DNA of 64,000 nucleotides from positions 62,001-126,000 of the IMG/VR virus record IMGVR_UViG_3300032331_003609. The stretch is one strand, 5' to 3'. Below, piece after piece: positions 18,042 through 27,864 of this stretch; the first letter of the stretch is position 1, and each line of letters opens with the position of its first letter. This stretch comes from a virus. A program made the position numbers and the translations under genes. The notes under the pieces were generated by a model, which did not search any database, was not told where the DNA came from, and saw only the letters and a list, made by a program, of their open reading frames with translations.

Positions 18042-18466
18042 GGGTCCGTCTGGCTTTGATCCGGATGCGAATGGTAATACTACACGCAGAGGTATGGTAC
18101 TCATCCTCTTTAATCTCGGTACAAACCAATAAACGACAACACAATAGCTCGTCAAGAAATCGGTGCATCAATTATCAACATGGCGTTTGCGAACGCTCCT
18201 GTTGCTTTAGCAGCGTAATTCTTCCCCTGGTGACTTGGGTGGAACAGTAAGTCATAAACCGGTATAGCAATATGCCAAACAGTTTTATCCTTTTTTACAA
18301 AATGGATTGGTGGTTAACGTACTTAAATCGTACGGCCCTTACTGATCAGCTTAAAACGTAGATCAAAAAATACGGAGCAGAATTAAAAACTCAGTTCTAA
18401 GCGTGTGAGACGTTAGTGTTATGATTACTTTCGGAGACAGGGGTTCGAATCCCCTCGGATCCACCA
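18042..18466 (+). ncRNA. ssrA: tmRNA (ssrA)
   Basis: A phage-encoded transfer-messenger RNA of 425 bases. The ends form a 7-bp tRNA-like acceptor: GGGTCCG at 18042 pairs with CGGATCC at 18456 with one G-T, followed by A and an encoded CCA. The T arm AGGGG-TTCGAAT-CCCCT is canonical. The 5' part TGGCTTTGATCCGGATGCGAA and the 3' TTTCGGA match the tmRNA consensus, and ACACGC pairs with GCGTGT in P2. An internal reading frame ends ANAPVALAA at 18189-18215, then TAA, the expected degradation-tag ending. The resume codon is uncertain; the frame is open from GCT at 18147. It rescues stalled ribosomes and marks their products for proteolysis. Confidence 0.92.
18147..18218 (+). other. tmRNA tag reading frame
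   Basis: In-frame codons from GCT at 18147 to TAA at 18216 would encode up to 23 residues, ending ANAPVALAA. The final ALAA is typical of tags read by ClpXP-type proteases. The true resume codon could lie further downstream, leaving 9-23 residues. Confidence 0.7.
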
Positions 18467-18472
18467 TTATAT

Positions 18473-18547
18473 CGTAGGGTAGAGCAGTGGTAGCTCGACG
18501 GGCTCATAACCCGTAGGTCGGAGGTTCGAATCCTTCCCCTGCAACCA
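18473..18547 (+). tRNA. tRNA-fMet (CAT), initiator type
   Basis: A 75-base tRNA with encoded CCA and anticodon CAT in the arm ACGGG-CTCATAA-CCCGT. It carries three hallmarks of bacterial initiator tRNA: a C1xA72 mismatch at the acceptor end (CGTAGGG against CCCTGCA), an A11-T24 pair in the D stem (GAGC/GCTC), and three consecutive G-C pairs below the anticodon loop. The T arm is GGAGG-TTCGAAT-CCTTC. It starts 6 bases after the tmRNA, so the two are probably one transcript. Two other CAT tRNAs at 28539 and 29072 lack these features. Confidence 0.9.
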
Positions 18548-18558
18548 AATTAAAAATC

Positions 18559-18942
18559 ATGTCTACAAATTGCAATATTTGCAGCGATAAATGTTTCGGG
18601 AAAGAGGGATATGATGGAAGTTGCTGTACAATAGAAGGACGTGACTATATTATAGGTCCTCATAGAGACGCTAAAGAATTCATTCAATCATTATCATTAA
18701 AGCTAGGAAGATCGATCAGCTATGAGTCAATATTCATAGATTATGAAGAAGGGAAAAGACTTTTTCCTGACAAATCTGCGTGGCAAAATCCTAATTCCTA
18801 TCCAGCATTTAGAGTCGATTTAAATAATTCTAGAAAACCCTGTATTTTTTATAACACAGTGGTTAAATCGTGTATGGTGTATGATATTAGACCAGAAACC
18901 TGTGAGGTGTATCAATGTGATTATCTTAAAGGTCAGATCTAA
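18559..18942 (+). CDS. Cysteine-cluster (YkgJ-like) protein
   Basis: A 127-residue protein with ten or so cysteines. The block CIFYNTVVKSCMVYDIRPET followed by CEVYQC matches the zinc/iron-chelating YkgJ family, whose biochemical role is poorly defined. The N-terminus adds CNICSDKC and CC. It begins 11 bases after the initiator tRNA and may be read from the same transcript. Probable metal binding is inferred from the cysteine pattern. Confidence 0.72.
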   Translation: MSTNCNICSDKCFGKEGYDGSCCTIEGRDYIIGPHRDAKEFIQSLSLKLGRSISYESIFIDYEEGKRLFPDKSAWQNPNSYPAFRVDLNNSRKPCIFYNTVVKSCMVYDIRPETCEVYQCDYLKGQI

Positions 18943-19078
18943 TTCATTTTTCTTTCGTTGCTAAGTTTAGAAAACAAATTACAGAGGATATTTTTAACCT
19001 TAATATTTTATCCATCTAAGGACGTTTCTGTCCGTTATAAAATAAAATCGCCTTCTTTCCTGTTTAACTTAATTTCTT

Positions 19079-19089
19079 GAATATATAAA
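19079..19089 (+). promoter_or_regulatory. GATATATAA-like box upstream of tail fibre
   Basis: GAATATATAAA with a 33-base leader to the ATG at 19123, a normal promoter spacing. The rest of the 180-base gap holds only a small GGAC/GTCC hairpin near 19020. Confidence 0.5.
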
Positions 19090-19122
19090 TGAACTCGATA
19101 GAGTCAAAATTCAAAGAAATAG

Positions 19123-21612
19123 ATGCCATTAATTTTAAGAAATGTAAAGGGTTCAGCTTTAACCATCCAAGAGATGGATAATAACCTTGAGTATTTATAC
19201 AATAGAACATCCGTTGGAACTTCTGGATCTTCGGGTACTTCTGGTGTTCAAGGAGCTCAGGGTAATACTGGATCTACCGGAGCACAAGGAGCAGCAGGAT
19301 CGGGTGCTCAGGGAGCAGCAGGATCAACGGGAGCACAGGGTAATACTGGATCTACTGGAGCACAAGGAGCAGCAGGTGCAGGAGCACAAGGAGCAACAGG
19401 AGTTGGAGCACAAGGAGCACAAGGATCAACTGGGGCACAAGGTAATAGTGGATCGACAGGAGCACAAGGAGCAGCAGGTGCAGGAGCACAAGGAGCAGCA
19501 GGTGCAGGATCACAAGGAGCAGCAGGTGGAACAGGAGCACAGGGTAGTATTGGATCTACAGGAGCACAAGGATCTAAGGGAGACACAGGAGCTGGTGCTC
19601 AGGGAGCTACGGGAGCACAGGGTAATACTGGATCTACAGGAGCACAAGGATCTAAGGGAGACACAGGAGCTGGTGCTCAAGGAGCAGTAGGCGGAACAGG
19701 AGCACAAGGGGATACAGGATCTACAGGAGCACAAGGAGCAGCAGGTGCAGGAGCACAAGGAGCAACAGGATCAGGTGCTCAAGGAGCAGCAGGTGGAACA
19801 GGAGCACAGGGGGATACAGGATCTACAGGAGCGCAGGGAGCAGCAGGTGCAGGAGCGCAAGGAGCAGTAGGCGGAACAGGAGCACAAGGGGATACAGGAT
19901 CTACAGGAGCACAAGGAGCTAAAGGTGATACCGGAGCTGGTGCTCAGGGAGCACAAGGAACAGCGGGTGGAGAAGGAGCCCAAGGAGCAACTGGATTACA
20001 AGGAGATACAGGAGCTCAAGGATCTGATGGAGCACAAGGAGCTCAAGGATCTGATGGAGCACAAGGAGCTCAAGGATCTGATGGAGCACAAGGAACTAAA
20101 GGAGATAACGGAGCACAAGGTGACACAGGAGCACAAGGTACTAAAGGAGACGCTGGAGCACAAGGAGCTAAAGGAGACAACGGAGCACAAGGAGATACAG
20201 GAGCACAAGGTACTAAAGGAGACGCTGGAGCACAAGGAGCTAAAGGAGACAACGGAGCACAAGGTAACAATGGATCTGATGGAGCACAAGGAACTAAAGG
20301 AGATATAGGATCACAAGGATCAAAAGGTGATACTGGGGCACAAGGAGCTTCAGGAGCACAGGGATCAACAGGAGCACAGGGAACTGACGGAACATCAATT
20401 AAGTGGATGGGCGGATGGGTAAATAATATACCATATGGAAGAAATGATGTAGTTCAGTATAACGGGGATACCTATATAGGTCAAATTGATTCCATCACGG
20501 TCGGAACTTCCCCAGATAATAATTTGGCACAGTGGGATATATTTGTTCTTTCCGGAGAAGGAGCACAGGGAACAACTGGATCTAATGGAGCACAAGGAGC
20601 AACTGGATCTAATGGAGCACAAGGAGCAACTGGATTTGATGGAGCTCAGGGTGCTAAAGGGGATACAGGAACACAGGGAGCAGCTGGACCTCAAGGAGAA
20701 GCAGGAACATCAGGCGCTAGTGGAGCACAGGGTGTTGCAGGATCTTCTGGCATCACCGGTACATCAGGATCTTCTGGTAGTGCTGGTACATCAGGAAGTT
20801 CGGGTAGTACTGGAACATCAGGAAATTCTGGTAGTGCTGGTACATCAGGAAGTTCAGGAAGTTCGGGTAGCACTGGAACATCAGGAAGTTCGGGTGCTAC
20901 TGGAGGAGCAGGAACCTCAGGAACCTCAGGAACAAGAGGTACGTCAGGAAGTTCTGGGACTTCCGGTGCTACAGGAACCTCAGGAACATCAGGAGCAGTA
21001 GGAGCACAAGGAGCAGCAAATACAGGAGCACAAGGTTCAGACGGTGCACAGGGTGCTAAAGGAACTTCAGGAACATCTGGAGCTGTTGGGGGTGCAGGAA
21101 CATCAGGGACATCCGGTGCTAGTGGAGCACAAGGAGCAGCAAACACAGGAGCACAAGGAGCACAAGGAGCAACAGGAGCACAAGGAGCAGCAAACACAGG
21201 TGCACAAGGAGCAACCGGGTCTGGATTCTCAACAATCACTAGTTATTCAGATGGTAGAATCCTAATTTCAGATGGTGGATCTAATACTGCTAAATGTAAC
21301 TCTAGTGTTACAGTAAGTGGAAATAATATTTATGCAGATGCTTTCTATCAGAATTCAAGTATTCTATTAAAAACAAACGTAGAGACATATAAAGATAGCG
21401 CTATAAATCTATTAAAGGGAGTTGAAGTTGTTAAATTTAATTACAAACACGATTTAGATGTTAATCATATTGGATTTATAGCAGAAAATACTCCAGAGGA
21501 ATTATCTACATCAAAAAGAAATACTATGGATGTTCCCTCTGTTGTTGGTGTTTTAATTAAAGCTATACAAGAATTATCTGATAAAATAGAAGAGCTAAAA
21601 AATAAGAATTAA
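19123..21612 (+). CDS. Collagen-like tail fibre with S74-type chaperone domain
   Basis: An 829-residue fibre protein. The N-terminal ~28 residues ([18 protein letters not shown]) resemble the attachment segment of marine phage fibres. Collagen-like Gly-X-Y repeats follow, mostly GAQ and GST or GSS triplets, at about 35-425 and 480-705. An interposed module at 426-477 ([20 protein letters not shown]) looks like a carbohydrate-binding CBM5/12 domain. The last ~85 residues ([24 protein letters not shown]) resemble the intramolecular chaperone of S74 proteins, which trimerises fibres and often self-cleaves. Probably adsorption to host or environmental glycans. Confidence 0.85.
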   Translation: MPLILRNVKGSALTIQEMDNNLEYLYNRTSVGTSGSSGTSGVQGAQGNTGSTGAQGAAGSGAQGAAGSTGAQGNTGSTGAQGAAGAGAQGATGVGAQGAQGSTGAQGNSGSTGAQGAAGAGAQGAAGAGSQGAAGGTGAQGSIGSTGAQGSKGDTGAGAQGATGAQGNTGSTGAQGSKGDTGAGAQGAVGGTGAQGDTGSTGAQGAAGAGAQGATGSGAQGAAGGTGAQGDTGSTGAQGAAGAGAQGAVGGTGAQGDTGSTGAQGAKGDTGAGAQGAQGTAGGEGAQGATGLQGDTGAQGSDGAQGAQGSDGAQGAQGSDGAQGTKGDNGAQGDTGAQGTKGDAGAQGAKGDNGAQGDTGAQGTKGDAGAQGAKGDNGAQGNNGSDGAQGTKGDIGSQGSKGDTGAQGASGAQGSTGAQGTDGTSIKWMGGWVNNIPYGRNDVVQYNGDTYIGQIDSITVGTSPDNNLAQWDIFVLSGEGAQGTTGSNGAQGATGSNGAQGATGFDGAQGAKGDTGTQGAAGPQGEAGTSGASGAQGVAGSSGITGTSGSSGSAGTSGSSGSTGTSGNSGSAGTSGSSGSSGSTGTSGSSGATGGAGTSGTSGTRGTSGSSGTSGATGTSGTSGAVGAQGAANTGAQGSDGAQGAKGTSGTSGAVGGAGTSGTSGASGAQGAANTGAQGAQGATGAQGAANTGAQGATGSGFSTITSYSDGRILISDGGSNTAKCNSSVTVSGNNIYADAFYQNSSILLKTNVETYKDSAINLLKGVEVVKFNYKHDLDVNHIGFIAENTPEELSTSKRNTMDVPSVVGVLIKAIQELSDKIEELKNKN
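19213..21230 (+). repeat. Collagen-like coding repeat, fibre 1
   Basis: Degenerate 9-base repeats of the type GGAGCACAA, interrupted once at 20398-20560. All six frames stay open because of this composition, so ORFs on the other frames here are artefacts. Confidence 0.9.
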
Positions 21613-21617
21613 GTTTC

Positions 21618-24602
21618 ATGGCAAATGTTCAATGGTTAGGAGAATGGATTAGTAGCAGCCCTTATGGGAGAGGTGATATAGTTTCGTATCAAGGTATTAC
21701 GTATATCTTATCACCGCTAGATCCAGGAATCAATGGTGTGCCTGCATTTTCACCAAATCCGTATACTGATACTGCAAGTTGGAACGTGGTAGTTACTAGT
21801 GGAACTTCAGGATCTGCTGGATCTGCTGGATCATCAGGATCTGCTGGATCATCAGGATCGTCTGGATTTTCAGGAGCACAAGGGGATTCGGGATTACAGG
21901 GTGCTCAAGGATCTAATGGAGCACAGGGAGCAACAGGTTCAGGAGCACAGGGAGCAACAGGTTCAGGAGCACAAGGAGCTGCTGGAGCACAAGGCAATAC
22001 AGGATCTAATGGAGCACAAGGAACTAAAGGAGACACAGGAGCACAGGGATCAACAGGTTCAGGAGCACAGGGAGCAACAGGAACACAAGGAACCAAAGGT
22101 GACACAGGAGCACAAGGAACTAATGGATCTGATGGAGCACAAGGAGCTAAAGGCGACACAGGAGCACAAGGCAATACAGGATTTGATGGAGCACAAGGAA
22201 CTAAAGGTGACACAGGAGCACAGGGAGCAACCGGATTACAGGGAGCACAGGGAACTAATGGAGCACAAGGAGCAACCGGATTACAGGGAGCACAAGGAAC
22301 CAACGGAGCACAAGGAGCAACCGGATTACAGGGAGCACAAGGAACCAACGGGGCACAAGGAGCAACCGGATTACAGGGAGCACAAGGAGCACAGGGTGAC
22401 ACAGGAGCACAAGGTTCGGAAGGAGCACAGGGTACTAAAGGAGATACAGGAGCACAAGGATCAGTAGGAGCACAAGGATCTAAGGGTGAAACTGGATCAC
22501 AAGGATCTGATGGACTTCAGGGAGCACAAGGATATGGTGGGGATCACGGAGCACAAGGCGAGTCTGGTTTACAGGGTGCTCAGGGATTAACAGGAGCACA
22601 GGGATTAACAGGAGCGCAGGGCACTAAAGGTAGCACCGGATCCACAGGAGCACAAGGAGCAGCAGGAACTTCCGGAACATCAGGAGCAGTAGGAGCGCAG
22701 GGAGCAGCTAACACAGGAGCACAAGGAGCATCAGGAACTTCTGGAACATCAGGGGAAACAGGAGCACAAGGAGCAACTGGATCAGGAGCACAGGGATCAA
22801 CCGGGTCTGAAGGAGCACAGGGTTCTAAAGGAGATACAGGAGCACAAGGATCAGTAGGATCAGGAGCTCAAGGAGCAACAGGATCAGGAGCTCAAGGAGC
22901 GGCAGGATCTAGTGGATCTTCAGGATCTAGTGGAACATCAGGAACTAGTGTAAGTTTCAATACAACTTCTAATACGTCTTTAACCCTTTGTGGTAGTTTA
23001 TGTAATGACTATGATATAACTGATAGTACTTCAACAAGTACCTATTATGTATATCCAACAAGACAATTAGATTATAGCAGCTTTGTAGGAACAATAACAA
23101 TAAACTGGGAAGCATTTGATAACCCAAATAGATTTACAATAAAGGATGCAGCGGGTTCAACAGTTTGGACAAGTAACTGGGTTGGTTATGCAAGTTTTGC
23201 TGGACCGTGGGGAGCAAGTATTAACACGGTAACTACTGGATATACAACATTCAGTGCTTCAAATCAGATTTACACATTACTGGTAGAAACATCAGGTGAC
23301 GGAGGAGGGACTAGCGATGCATGGCACGTGTCTTCAACCTGTACTGGCGGCGGAAGCAGTCAGAGAACGATGACTGTAGGCAGCGGTCTTTCTTATGTTC
23401 CTGGCCATACTATTATAGTTAGCTATAATTCTTCTAACTATATTATTGGAACTGTAGTTTCGTATTCAGGATCAACCTTGATATTCAATGTTAATTCATG
23501 TTACGGATCTGGAACATACACTAACTGGTCAATAACACTATCAGGATTAAGGGGATTTGATGGCACATCAGGTACATCCGGAATATCAGGGTCTTCAGGT
23601 AGCAACGGATCATCAGGATCTTCTGGTAGTAATGGATCATCAGGATCCTCTGGCAGTAGCGGATCCTCGGGAGCTTCAGGAGTACAAGGATCAACAGGAG
23701 CACAAGGTGCTAAGGGAGATACGGGAGCACAGGGAACTAAAGGTGATACTGGATCTCAGGGAGCAGCAAATACTGGAGCACAAGGAGCAGCGGGAGCGCA
23801 GGGAACTAAAGGTGATACAGGTTCACAAGGGCTACAAGGAGATCCTTCACCAGTAGGTGCACAAGGAGCAGCAGGAGCCCAGGGAGCTCAAGGGCAAACT
23901 GGAGCAGGAGCGCAAGGAGCAGCAGGAGCGCAAGGAGTTAAAGGAGACGGAGGTGGAACCGGAGCACAGGGAGCACAAGGAGTTAAAGGAGCACCCGGAG
24001 TAGGAGATATAGGAGCACAGGGAGCAGCAGGAGCACAGGGAGCAGCAGGAGCACAAGGAGCTAAAGGAGACGCCGGTGGAACTGGAGCACAAGGAGCTAA
24101 AGGAGACGCCGGGGGAACTGGAGCACAAGGAGCTAAAGGAGATGCTGGTGAACCTTCACCAGCGGGAGCGCAGGGAGCAGCTGGTGGATTCACTACCGAT
24201 TCAAATGCCCAAGTTAATTCTCTAGGCGTTGGTGTTGGACCATCAGGAACCAAAGGAAGTATTATAGCAACAAACGATATCATAGGATATTACTCATCAG
24301 ATGAGAGATTGAAAGAAAATATCAAATTAATTCAAGGATCTTTGGAAAAGATGAAACAGATAGGAGGCTACGAATTTGATTGGATTCCCAACATAGGAAT
24401 ACACTCAAACGAAGGTCATGATGTTGGGGTAATCGCTCAACAAATAGAAAAGATCCTACCAGAGGTCGTAACCACTAGAGATAATGGATACAAGGCTGTT
24501 AAATACGAAAAAATAGTAGCTCTTCTGATTGAGGGTATTAAGGATTTACATTCTATGGTTCTTGATTTACATAAAGAAATTGAAAAAATTAAGAATGCTT
24601 AA
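21618..24602 (+). CDS. Collagen-like tail fibre with CBM and S74 chaperone
   Basis: A 994-residue fibre protein. Residues 1-60 form a CBM5/12-like module ([20 protein letters not shown]) similar to the internal module of the fibre upstream. Gly-X-Y repeats span about 62-440 and 645-860, separated by a globular beta-rich domain at about 445-640 containing two CGSLC-like cysteine pairs. The C-terminus (about 895-994) is a clear S74 chaperone: [34 protein letters not shown]. Tandem fibres that share modules but differ in their globular domains suggest host-range diversification. Confidence 0.88.
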   Translation: MANVQWLGEWISSSPYGRGDIVSYQGITYILSPLDPGINGVPAFSPNPYTDTASWNVVVTSGTSGSAGSAGSSGSAGSSGSSGFSGAQGDSGLQGAQGSNGAQGATGSGAQGATGSGAQGAAGAQGNTGSNGAQGTKGDTGAQGSTGSGAQGATGTQGTKGDTGAQGTNGSDGAQGAKGDTGAQGNTGFDGAQGTKGDTGAQGATGLQGAQGTNGAQGATGLQGAQGTNGAQGATGLQGAQGTNGAQGATGLQGAQGAQGDTGAQGSEGAQGTKGDTGAQGSVGAQGSKGETGSQGSDGLQGAQGYGGDHGAQGESGLQGAQGLTGAQGLTGAQGTKGSTGSTGAQGAAGTSGTSGAVGAQGAANTGAQGASGTSGTSGETGAQGATGSGAQGSTGSEGAQGSKGDTGAQGSVGSGAQGATGSGAQGAAGSSGSSGSSGTSGTSVSFNTTSNTSLTLCGSLCNDYDITDSTSTSTYYVYPTRQLDYSSFVGTITINWEAFDNPNRFTIKDAAGSTVWTSNWVGYASFAGPWGASINTVTTGYTTFSASNQIYTLLVETSGDGGGTSDAWHVSSTCTGGGSSQRTMTVGSGLSYVPGHTIIVSYNSSNYIIGTVVSYSGSTLIFNVNSCYGSGTYTNWSITLSGLRGFDGTSGTSGISGSSGSNGSSGSSGSNGSSGSSGSSGSSGASGVQGSTGAQGAKGDTGAQGTKGDTGSQGAANTGAQGAAGAQGTKGDTGSQGLQGDPSPVGAQGAAGAQGAQGQTGAGAQGAAGAQGVKGDGGGTGAQGAQGVKGAPGVGDIGAQGAAGAQGAAGAQGAKGDAGGTGAQGAKGDAGGTGAQGAKGDAGEPSPAGAQGAAGGFTTDSNAQVNSLGVGVGPSGTKGSIIATNDIIGYYSSDERLKENIKLIQGSLEKMKQIGGYEFDWIPNIGIHSNEGHDVGVIAQQIEKILPEVVTTRDNGYKAVKYEKIVALLIEGIKDLHSMVLDLHKEIEKIKNA
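21800..22950 (+). repeat. Collagen-like coding repeat, fibre 2 (proximal)
   Basis: Gly-X-Y coding repeats, including four tandem copies of a 36-base unit encoding [12 protein letters not shown] at about 22225-22380. The near-identical copies suggest recent slippage or recombination. Confidence 0.85.
23560..24185 (+). repeat. Collagen-like coding repeat, fibre 2 (distal)
   Basis: A second Gly-X-Y block, beginning with GSSGSNGSS-type triplets and ending in three near-identical GAKGDAGGT units. Confidence 0.85.
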
Positions 24603-24605
24603 GAA

Positions 24606-25448
24606 ATGGCAAGAGCAATAAAAGCACTAATTACCAGGCAGGATTTAATAGACATGGCTAATGATGGACTGGTACTTCTTCGCCCAGGATCGGGAATAGA
24701 AAGTTCTGGAAACTATATTAACAAAGTGTTATCAAGAGAAGAGATTGCTAATTTTGCTTATATTTATGGAGGAAATTATGATTTAGGAGGAGGGGTATTT
24801 ACAAGTAGCGTTGTTTTTACCGGGCCTGAAACAACAGCGCCAACTCCTGGATTTGCTTATGATCTTGCTACTGTTTCTATATTCAAACCTGATCCATCAG
24901 TAGACGGAAAGAATCCAAATTCGGGATCAATTACGGATGTTTACACAGGTATTCCCCAAGATAAAAATAGAATGACACATTATGGTACAGATGCTAGGTT
25001 TAGCGATACTATAGTTTCACCAACAGTGGGTGTCTACAGTAAAACGGTTCATATAAATAATCAAAGAGCAGAACAGGGTCTTTTTACAGCGACCCTAACT
25101 GTAGGAAAGAGCGGAACAACACCAACAGCTACATACACTAGATCTAGTGTCGGATCAACGGACCTTTCGGGTAACATTAGACTCGGTAATTTGGTAAATT
25201 TTAGTTTGGTTCCGCCATCCGTTTGGACTACTCCGGGAACGTTAATTCTGGAGGTGTTTGAAAATAGTGTTTTACAGTATAGCAAAAGCTTAGCAATTGC
25301 AGGATATAGTACAGGGTCGCTATCAATAACTAACTATCCAATAAGATTTGGCATAAATTATGAATTTAAAGGAAAATCAACAATGGTAACAGAATTCACT
25401 GGGGCATTTAGTAATGTAACGGGTCAAAGAGCTTGTAACTTATTGTAA
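24606..25448 (+). CDS. Probable virion adhesin/structural protein
   Basis: A 280-residue beta-rich protein following the S74 fibre by 3 bases. The N-terminus (MARAIKALITRQDLIDMAND) looks like an attachment helix, and the rest is Thr/Ser/Gly-rich with alternating beta pattern. No signal peptide or enzymatic motif. No family recognised. Position and composition suggest a fibre-associated or baseplate-associated structural protein. Confidence 0.6.
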   Translation: MARAIKALITRQDLIDMANDGLVLLRPGSGIESSGNYINKVLSREEIANFAYIYGGNYDLGGGVFTSSVVFTGPETTAPTPGFAYDLATVSIFKPDPSVDGKNPNSGSITDVYTGIPQDKNRMTHYGTDARFSDTIVSPTVGVYSKTVHINNQRAEQGLFTATLTVGKSGTTPTATYTRSSVGSTDLSGNIRLGNLVNFSLVPPSVWTTPGTLILEVFENSVLQYSKSLAIAGYSTGSLSITNYPIRFGINYEFKGKSTMVTEFTGAFSNVTGQRACNLL

Positions 25449-25459
25449 AACAATTTAAA

Positions 25460-27067
25460 ATGGCAGCAACTACAACAACAATAACATTTGATTTTACAAA
25501 AACCAACCCGTTAAAAAGATGGCAGTTTAATCCAAATGGTGCAACATCTTATTTGTTTAGTGATACCACAATTAGCGGGCCAACGGCTCAAACAGTTGCT
25601 GATGGAAGTCTTTTTAAAATATCCAGATCCGACGATCAATATAACGGATTAACAGAGGGAACCGGAGCATCTATTTCTCTTGATGCGTCCATGAATGAGC
25701 TATTGGGTATATCAAGTACTAATACCTTTGTTAAACGTCTAATAATAGTTCCGCATTTTAAAGTGTTTAATAACTGGTCAGGCATGAACACATCAGCTTT
25801 ACAGACTATAGGAGAAGCGGGTAGATGGATTAATACAAACCAGCCCCTGTCAGTAATGTTTAAATCTAAGATCCGATTTATAAACAGATCTGATGGCTAT
25901 TATATGCAAGCCTGGCCTGCTAATGCTGGTGGATTTAATATTAGTAATACTGGTTGGGCTAATTTTGATACTGATATTAATCTTCTTTCTGTTGGATATG
26001 ACACAGTTGAATCCTATGCAGCAAATACTGAGGCATTAGATTATGTTGGAAATTCTGCTTCAAATGCTATCTTCATAGATGATTTTAACAACTATAGATA
26101 TACCTCAGATACTAGAATATTTAATACCGGAAAAATTAGTAACAGTGTAACTTCCAGTAGTGTTGCAACTCAGTATAAGGTTTTAAATTTTTCCCCAAAT
26201 AATTTTGATACTGCAACTCTTGAAGCAAGTAGCGATTTTGGTGAATATTGGGCATATCCTCTATTGACAACAGATAAAGTTAGATTTGAAATACCATTTG
26301 CTATAACAATTCCTCAATTCCAACACGTTTGGACAGATTGGCCATGGAATAAATCGAGAAAAACCCTAACCACCGATTTAGTATTTACAAAGATTGAATT
26401 CAAAGTGATGTATGATACGATATCAGAATATAAAGCTAAATTTTATGCACCAGTAGATCCAATATTTTCAGCTAATGTCGCTCCAGGTCAGGTGTGGCTA
26501 GATCCAGAAAAAACAATTCTTGTTCCTGCTGGATATTTGGCAAGAAGTGGAAAATACGCTCTTGTAAATGAATTCGGTGTAGCTAATGGATTAAGAAATT
26601 GCCAAGCTAAAATTATTCTTACCGCCTCTGATAACGGAACAGTATCATCATCATATCCAACAGCAGTAAGTGGTTATGGGGATTACAATTTTAATCCTGA
26701 TGTTTCTTATATCACATTAGATGCAGCTCCTAATTATCCGATAGTTTTTGACAGCTGGGAAGCTACAGATTTTGATGGTAATGTTACAACATTAAGCTAT
26801 GATTCAACAATTAATGTTTATAATGGACTTTACGCAAGTATAAAACCAATATTCACAGAGAGCACTCCTGGTCCAAGCCCAAGCCCAACTCCTGGACCAA
26901 CTCCTGGTGGATCCTGTAATCAATATATGACAACGTACGCAGGAACATACACATATACGAATTGTTATGGTAGTTCACAAACATCATATGTCGGAAGTGG
27001 TCAAGAAATATGCGCACAAGCTGCACCAGGTGTTCCTGCAGGTGGAGGATTCTGTCCGCAACCTTAA
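25460..27067 (+). CDS. Probable virion adhesin with Pro-rich linker
   Basis: A 535-residue protein, Ser/Thr/Asn-rich and beta-like through residue ~465. A short repeat linker TPGPSPSPTPGPTPGG then leads to a C-terminal ~45-residue Tyr/Thr/Gly/Cys-rich tip (CNQYMTTY, CYGSSQTS, CAQAAPG, FCPQP) with four cysteines. A domain-linker-tip layout fits a receptor-binding or decoration protein. It follows the gene at 24606 by 11 bases, so it belongs to the fibre operon. Function is inferred. Confidence 0.6.
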   Translation: MAATTTTITFDFTKTNPLKRWQFNPNGATSYLFSDTTISGPTAQTVADGSLFKISRSDDQYNGLTEGTGASISLDASMNELLGISSTNTFVKRLIIVPHFKVFNNWSGMNTSALQTIGEAGRWINTNQPLSVMFKSKIRFINRSDGYYMQAWPANAGGFNISNTGWANFDTDINLLSVGYDTVESYAANTEALDYVGNSASNAIFIDDFNNYRYTSDTRIFNTGKISNSVTSSSVATQYKVLNFSPNNFDTATLEASSDFGEYWAYPLLTTDKVRFEIPFAITIPQFQHVWTDWPWNKSRKTLTTDLVFTKIEFKVMYDTISEYKAKFYAPVDPIFSANVAPGQVWLDPEKTILVPAGYLARSGKYALVNEFGVANGLRNCQAKIILTASDNGTVSSSYPTAVSGYGDYNFNPDVSYITLDAAPNYPIVFDSWEATDFDGNVTTLSYDSTINVYNGLYASIKPIFTESTPGPSPSPTPGPTPGGSCNQYMTTYAGTYTYTNCYGSSQTSYVGSGQEICAQAAPGVPAGGGFCPQP

Positions 27068-27068
27068 T

Positions 27069-27079
27069 GATATATAAAA
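27069..27079 (+). promoter_or_regulatory. GATATATAA-like box
   Basis: GATATATAAAA, 6 bases before the ATG at 27086. Confidence 0.4.
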
Positions 27080-27085
27080 TCAATT

Positions 27086-27307
27086 ATGAAAACATACTTT
27101 AATAAAGATTCATCTTTTTTCTGTCTAGACGACATAGAGCAATCGTACACACAGATAAATGTATTTGGTGATGAAAATGTTATAGTTAAAGGAACTAAAA
27201 CCCAAATCTTTGAGTATTTAATGAGCATAGCATCAGATTCTACAGAATCATCGGCAGGAGAATTTCTTCAGAAAAAATTAGATGCTTTAAATAATATTGG
27301 TCTTTAA
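27086..27307 (+). CDS. Small hypothetical protein
   Basis: A 73-residue acidic protein, MKTYFNKDSSFFCLDDIEQS at the start, with a helical C-terminus. No family recognised. It has its own upstream box and ends at the beginning of the tRNA region. Confidence 0.55.
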   Translation: MKTYFNKDSSFFCLDDIEQSYTQINVFGDENVIVKGTKTQIFEYLMSIASDSTESSAGEFLQKKLDALNNIGL

Positions 27308-27362
27308 TTCTCTCTTTATCGTAACTTTTTCTTATATTTGGATATAATTTAAATAGGGAAAC

Positions 27363-27372
27363 GATATATAAA
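27363..27372 (+). promoter_or_regulatory. GATATATAA-like box
   Basis: GATATATAAA, 5 bases before the 30-codon ORF at 27378. Confidence 0.45.
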
Positions 27373-27377
27373 TTAAA

Positions 27378-27470
27378 ATGAACAAAAGCTTCTACATATT
27401 GCCGCTTCACACTACGTCATCATCTTCATCAAGAAGACCGATAACTCATGTGGAGATACTGGGTAATTAG
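27378..27470 (+). CDS. Tiny ORF, 30 residues
   Basis: ATG to TAG encoding MNKSFYILPLHTTSSSSSRR and ten more residues. It has a GATATATAA-like box directly upstream and an intrinsic terminator 26 bases downstream, so it looks like a self-contained unit. Could be a micro-protein or a leader or small RNA whose coding capacity is incidental. Confidence 0.4.
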   Translation: MNKSFYILPLHTTSSSSSRRPITHVEILGN

Positions 27471-27495
27471 AAGAAACTTAAACTCATTTTCGTCT

Positions 27496-27536
27496 AAAAA
27501 GCCTAGATCCCTAATAAGATTTAGGCTTTTTTTATT
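27496..27536 (+). terminator. Intrinsic terminator
   Basis: AAAAAGCCTA pairs with TAGGCTTTTT around a further ATC/GAT pairing, and a run of T follows. Confidence 0.8.
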
Positions 27537-27568
27537 GGGTTCTTTGACATGGTGGGAAATTAAAAATT

Positions 27569-27656
27569 GGAGAGATGGCAGAGTTGGTCGATTGCGTCAG
27601 TCTTGAAAACTGAAGAACGGGAAACTGTTCCGTGGGTTCGAATCCTACTCTCTCCG
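27569..27656 (+). tRNA. tRNA-Ser (TGA)
   Basis: Acceptor GGAGAGA pairs with TCTCTCC. The anticodon arm TCAGT-CTTGAAA-ACTGA gives TGA. A long class II variable arm and canonical TTCGAAT are present. Discriminator G; the next bases are CA rather than CCA. Confidence 0.92.
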
Positions 27657-27699
27657 CAGGCGCAATTTCGTACCTTATACAGATATAGGGTATGAATAA

Positions 27700-27771
27700 G
27701 CATCTTAAGCATTGCAGGCGATGCGCCAGATTTGTAATCTGGATAACTCGGTTCGATTCCGGGCGGATGCT
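27700..27771 (+). tRNA. tRNA-Thr (TGT)
   Basis: Anticodon arm CCAGA-TTTGTAA-TCTGG; T loop TTCGATT. Acceptor GCATCTT against CGGATGC has one mismatch at the inner pair. Confidence 0.87.
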
Positions 27772-27864
27772 CAATACTAACGTAAAATAAGTACACTAAC
27801 ATAATATCTGTTAGAATACAAAAGTTCGGTAGCAAGGTTATTAACGCGTTTTATAAAGATATAG

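Noticed and set aside
18056-18250. A 64-codon frame across the tmRNA
   Set aside because: It lies inside the tmRNA, its stop and composition do not match any protein, and the RNA structure explains the region.
19213-24185. CRISPR-like array
   Set aside because: Repeats are in-frame Gly-X-Y codons without unique spacers.
19308-24283. Many long open frames on both strands over the fibre genes
   Set aside because: The Gly-X-Y coding repeats leave all frames open; the forward fibre frames have modular domains and the others are low-complexity Cys/Pro or Glu/His text.
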